The translations under genes were made by a program, and so were the position numbers. The notes below the pieces were generated by a model, which did not search any database, was not told the origin of the DNA, and saw only the letters and a program-made list of their open reading frames with translations. Positions 6,044-6,611 of a DNA stretch of 6,611 nt are shown here, in pieces. Within the stretch, counting starts at the first letter, position 1. Each line of letters begins with the position of its first letter. The DNA comes from CAXDOZ01 sp963991145 (lineage in GTDB: Bacteria > Bacteroidota > Bacteroidia > Chitinophagales > JABDMM01): NCBI GenBank assembly GCA_963991145.1, contig CAXDOZ010000127.1:1-6611 (forward strand). Reading direction: 5' to 3'.

Positions 6044-6550
6044 TTGCCGTGGAAGATTGACCCGGAAGTCAGCTACGGCGATAGTGCAATTCGCTACGAA
6101 GGTTTAATTATTGACGATATTCTCAATCCCTCTGGTTCCCCTTTAACTGACATTAGCATTGACAGTTTAGCAAAAGCCCTTGGATTAAGAATTGGAGAGG
6201 GAAGCTATTCGAGAAGATTGCCCTCTACTTTGGCTGCATACTTCATCCACATCCCCGATGAGAAAGGTGCGATTTACGGAGGTGGAATTCACACCAGAGT
6301 AGTTACTGGTTATGTACCATATATCTATGGAACTGGTGGTTATAAGTTTGGCATCGGACAAAATGCTTCCACGATCCTGACAGGTAGAGTTGCTTATGGC
6401 GGGATGGGTGATTTCCAGCTTGGTATCTCAAATCGTTGGGATTTTGACCTTGTTTACTTCGACATTAGCATGAATTCGATGCTAGGATTCTTTTCACCGG
6501 AGAATTTACCTGGCGGAGCTTTAGCACTAAGCCTGGGATTTCGATATTAG
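6044..6550 (+). pseudogene. C-terminal part of the same beta-barrel gene, downstream of the in-frame TGA
   Basis: 168 codons directly after TGA 6041-6043 and in the same frame as the preceding part (residues 254-421 of the joined protein). It continues the barrel with RLPSTLAAYFIHIP, KFGIGQNASTILTGRVAYGG and FQLGISNRWDFDLVYFDIS, and ends LALSLGFRY: alternating hydrophobics with a terminal Tyr, the usual BAM recognition signal. It has no signal peptide, and its only early start is the TTG abutting the stop, so it cannot be an independent outer-membrane protein. It is either part of one intact gene whose base 6043 is misread, a true nonsense mutation, or a read-through product. The frame stays open for 168 codons with no other damage, which favours a sequencing error or a very recent mutation. 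Confidence 0.75.
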
Positions 6551-6557
6551 AGGCTCA

Positions 6558-6611
6558 ATGCCAGTTCATCATTCAGACTTACTCATTGTTGGCGCAGGAC
6601 CGGGAGGTGCT
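6558..6611 (+). CDS. FAD/NAD(P)-dependent oxidoreductase, first 18 codons
   Basis: ATG 6558 opens MPVHHSDLLIVGAGPGGA and runs off the window. DLLIVGAGPGGA is the first beta strand and GxGxxG dinucleotide-binding loop of a Rossmann-type FAD-binding domain, as in geranylgeranyl reductase-like and related flavin oxidoreductases; 18 residues cannot decide which. AGAGG at 6549-6553 is a reasonable Shine-Dalgarno, four bases before the start, unusual here because the other genes lack one. It begins seven bases after the barrel stop, so it is probably in the same transcript. Confidence 0.75.
   Translation, partial: MPVHHSDLLIVGAGPGGA

Noticed and set aside
1..6611. CRISPR arrays, insertion sequences, tRNA or rRNA genes, phage or defence systems
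   Set aside because: I looked on both strands and found no regularly spaced DNA repeats, transposase motifs, or RNA gene signatures; the only Tn5-related sequence is the library adapter.

Overview
The window looks like ordinary chromosomal DNA from a member of the Bacteroidota, most likely a Flavobacteriales-type marine or environmental lineage, at the end of a draft contig. The evidence is exported proteins whose signal peptides end just before Gln, a lipoprotein with a Ser/Glu/Asp-rich stretch after the lipid cysteine, YDT-type repeats, near absence of Shine-Dalgarno sites, and a TAnnTTTG-type promoter. The taxonomic call is an inference from style, not from a marker gene.

Bases 1-43 are not genomic. 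They match an Illumina Nextera i7-side adapter, including what I recognise as the N703 index, so real sequence starts at base 44. Bases 44-948 (minus strand) hold two tightly packed genes: a cytoplasmic thioredoxin/peroxiredoxin-like protein and then dapD of lysine/meso-diaminopimelate synthesis, of which only the first 126 codons remain. A 133-base divergent intergenic region (949-1081) carries a candidate promoter for the plus-strand gene.

Bases 1082-2221 encode an exported protein with an acidic, Thr-rich linker, six 23-residue repeats arranged in two cysteine-bracketed modules, and a C-terminal peptidoglycan-binding domain. A clear intrinsic terminator follows (2245-2277). Bases 2372-3046 encode an exported WCGPC thioredoxin-fold protein preceded by YDT repeats.

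Bases 3153-6611 look like one transcription unit: a large lipoprotein of unrecognised family, an outer-membrane beta-barrel protein resembling DUF5723, and the first 18 codons of an FAD-dependent oxidoreductase. The barrel gene is split by an in-frame TGA at 6041-6043, and both halves read as one protein.

Most of the plus-strand genes act in the cell envelope: peptidoglycan binding, periplasmic thiol chemistry, and a probable lipoprotein/barrel pair in the outer membrane. I see no CRISPR array, insertion sequence, tRNA, rRNA, phage or defence genes. The points most worth checking are the adapter, the interrupted barrel gene, the duplicated cysteine/23-residue repeat protein, and the undescribed lipoprotein-barrel pair.
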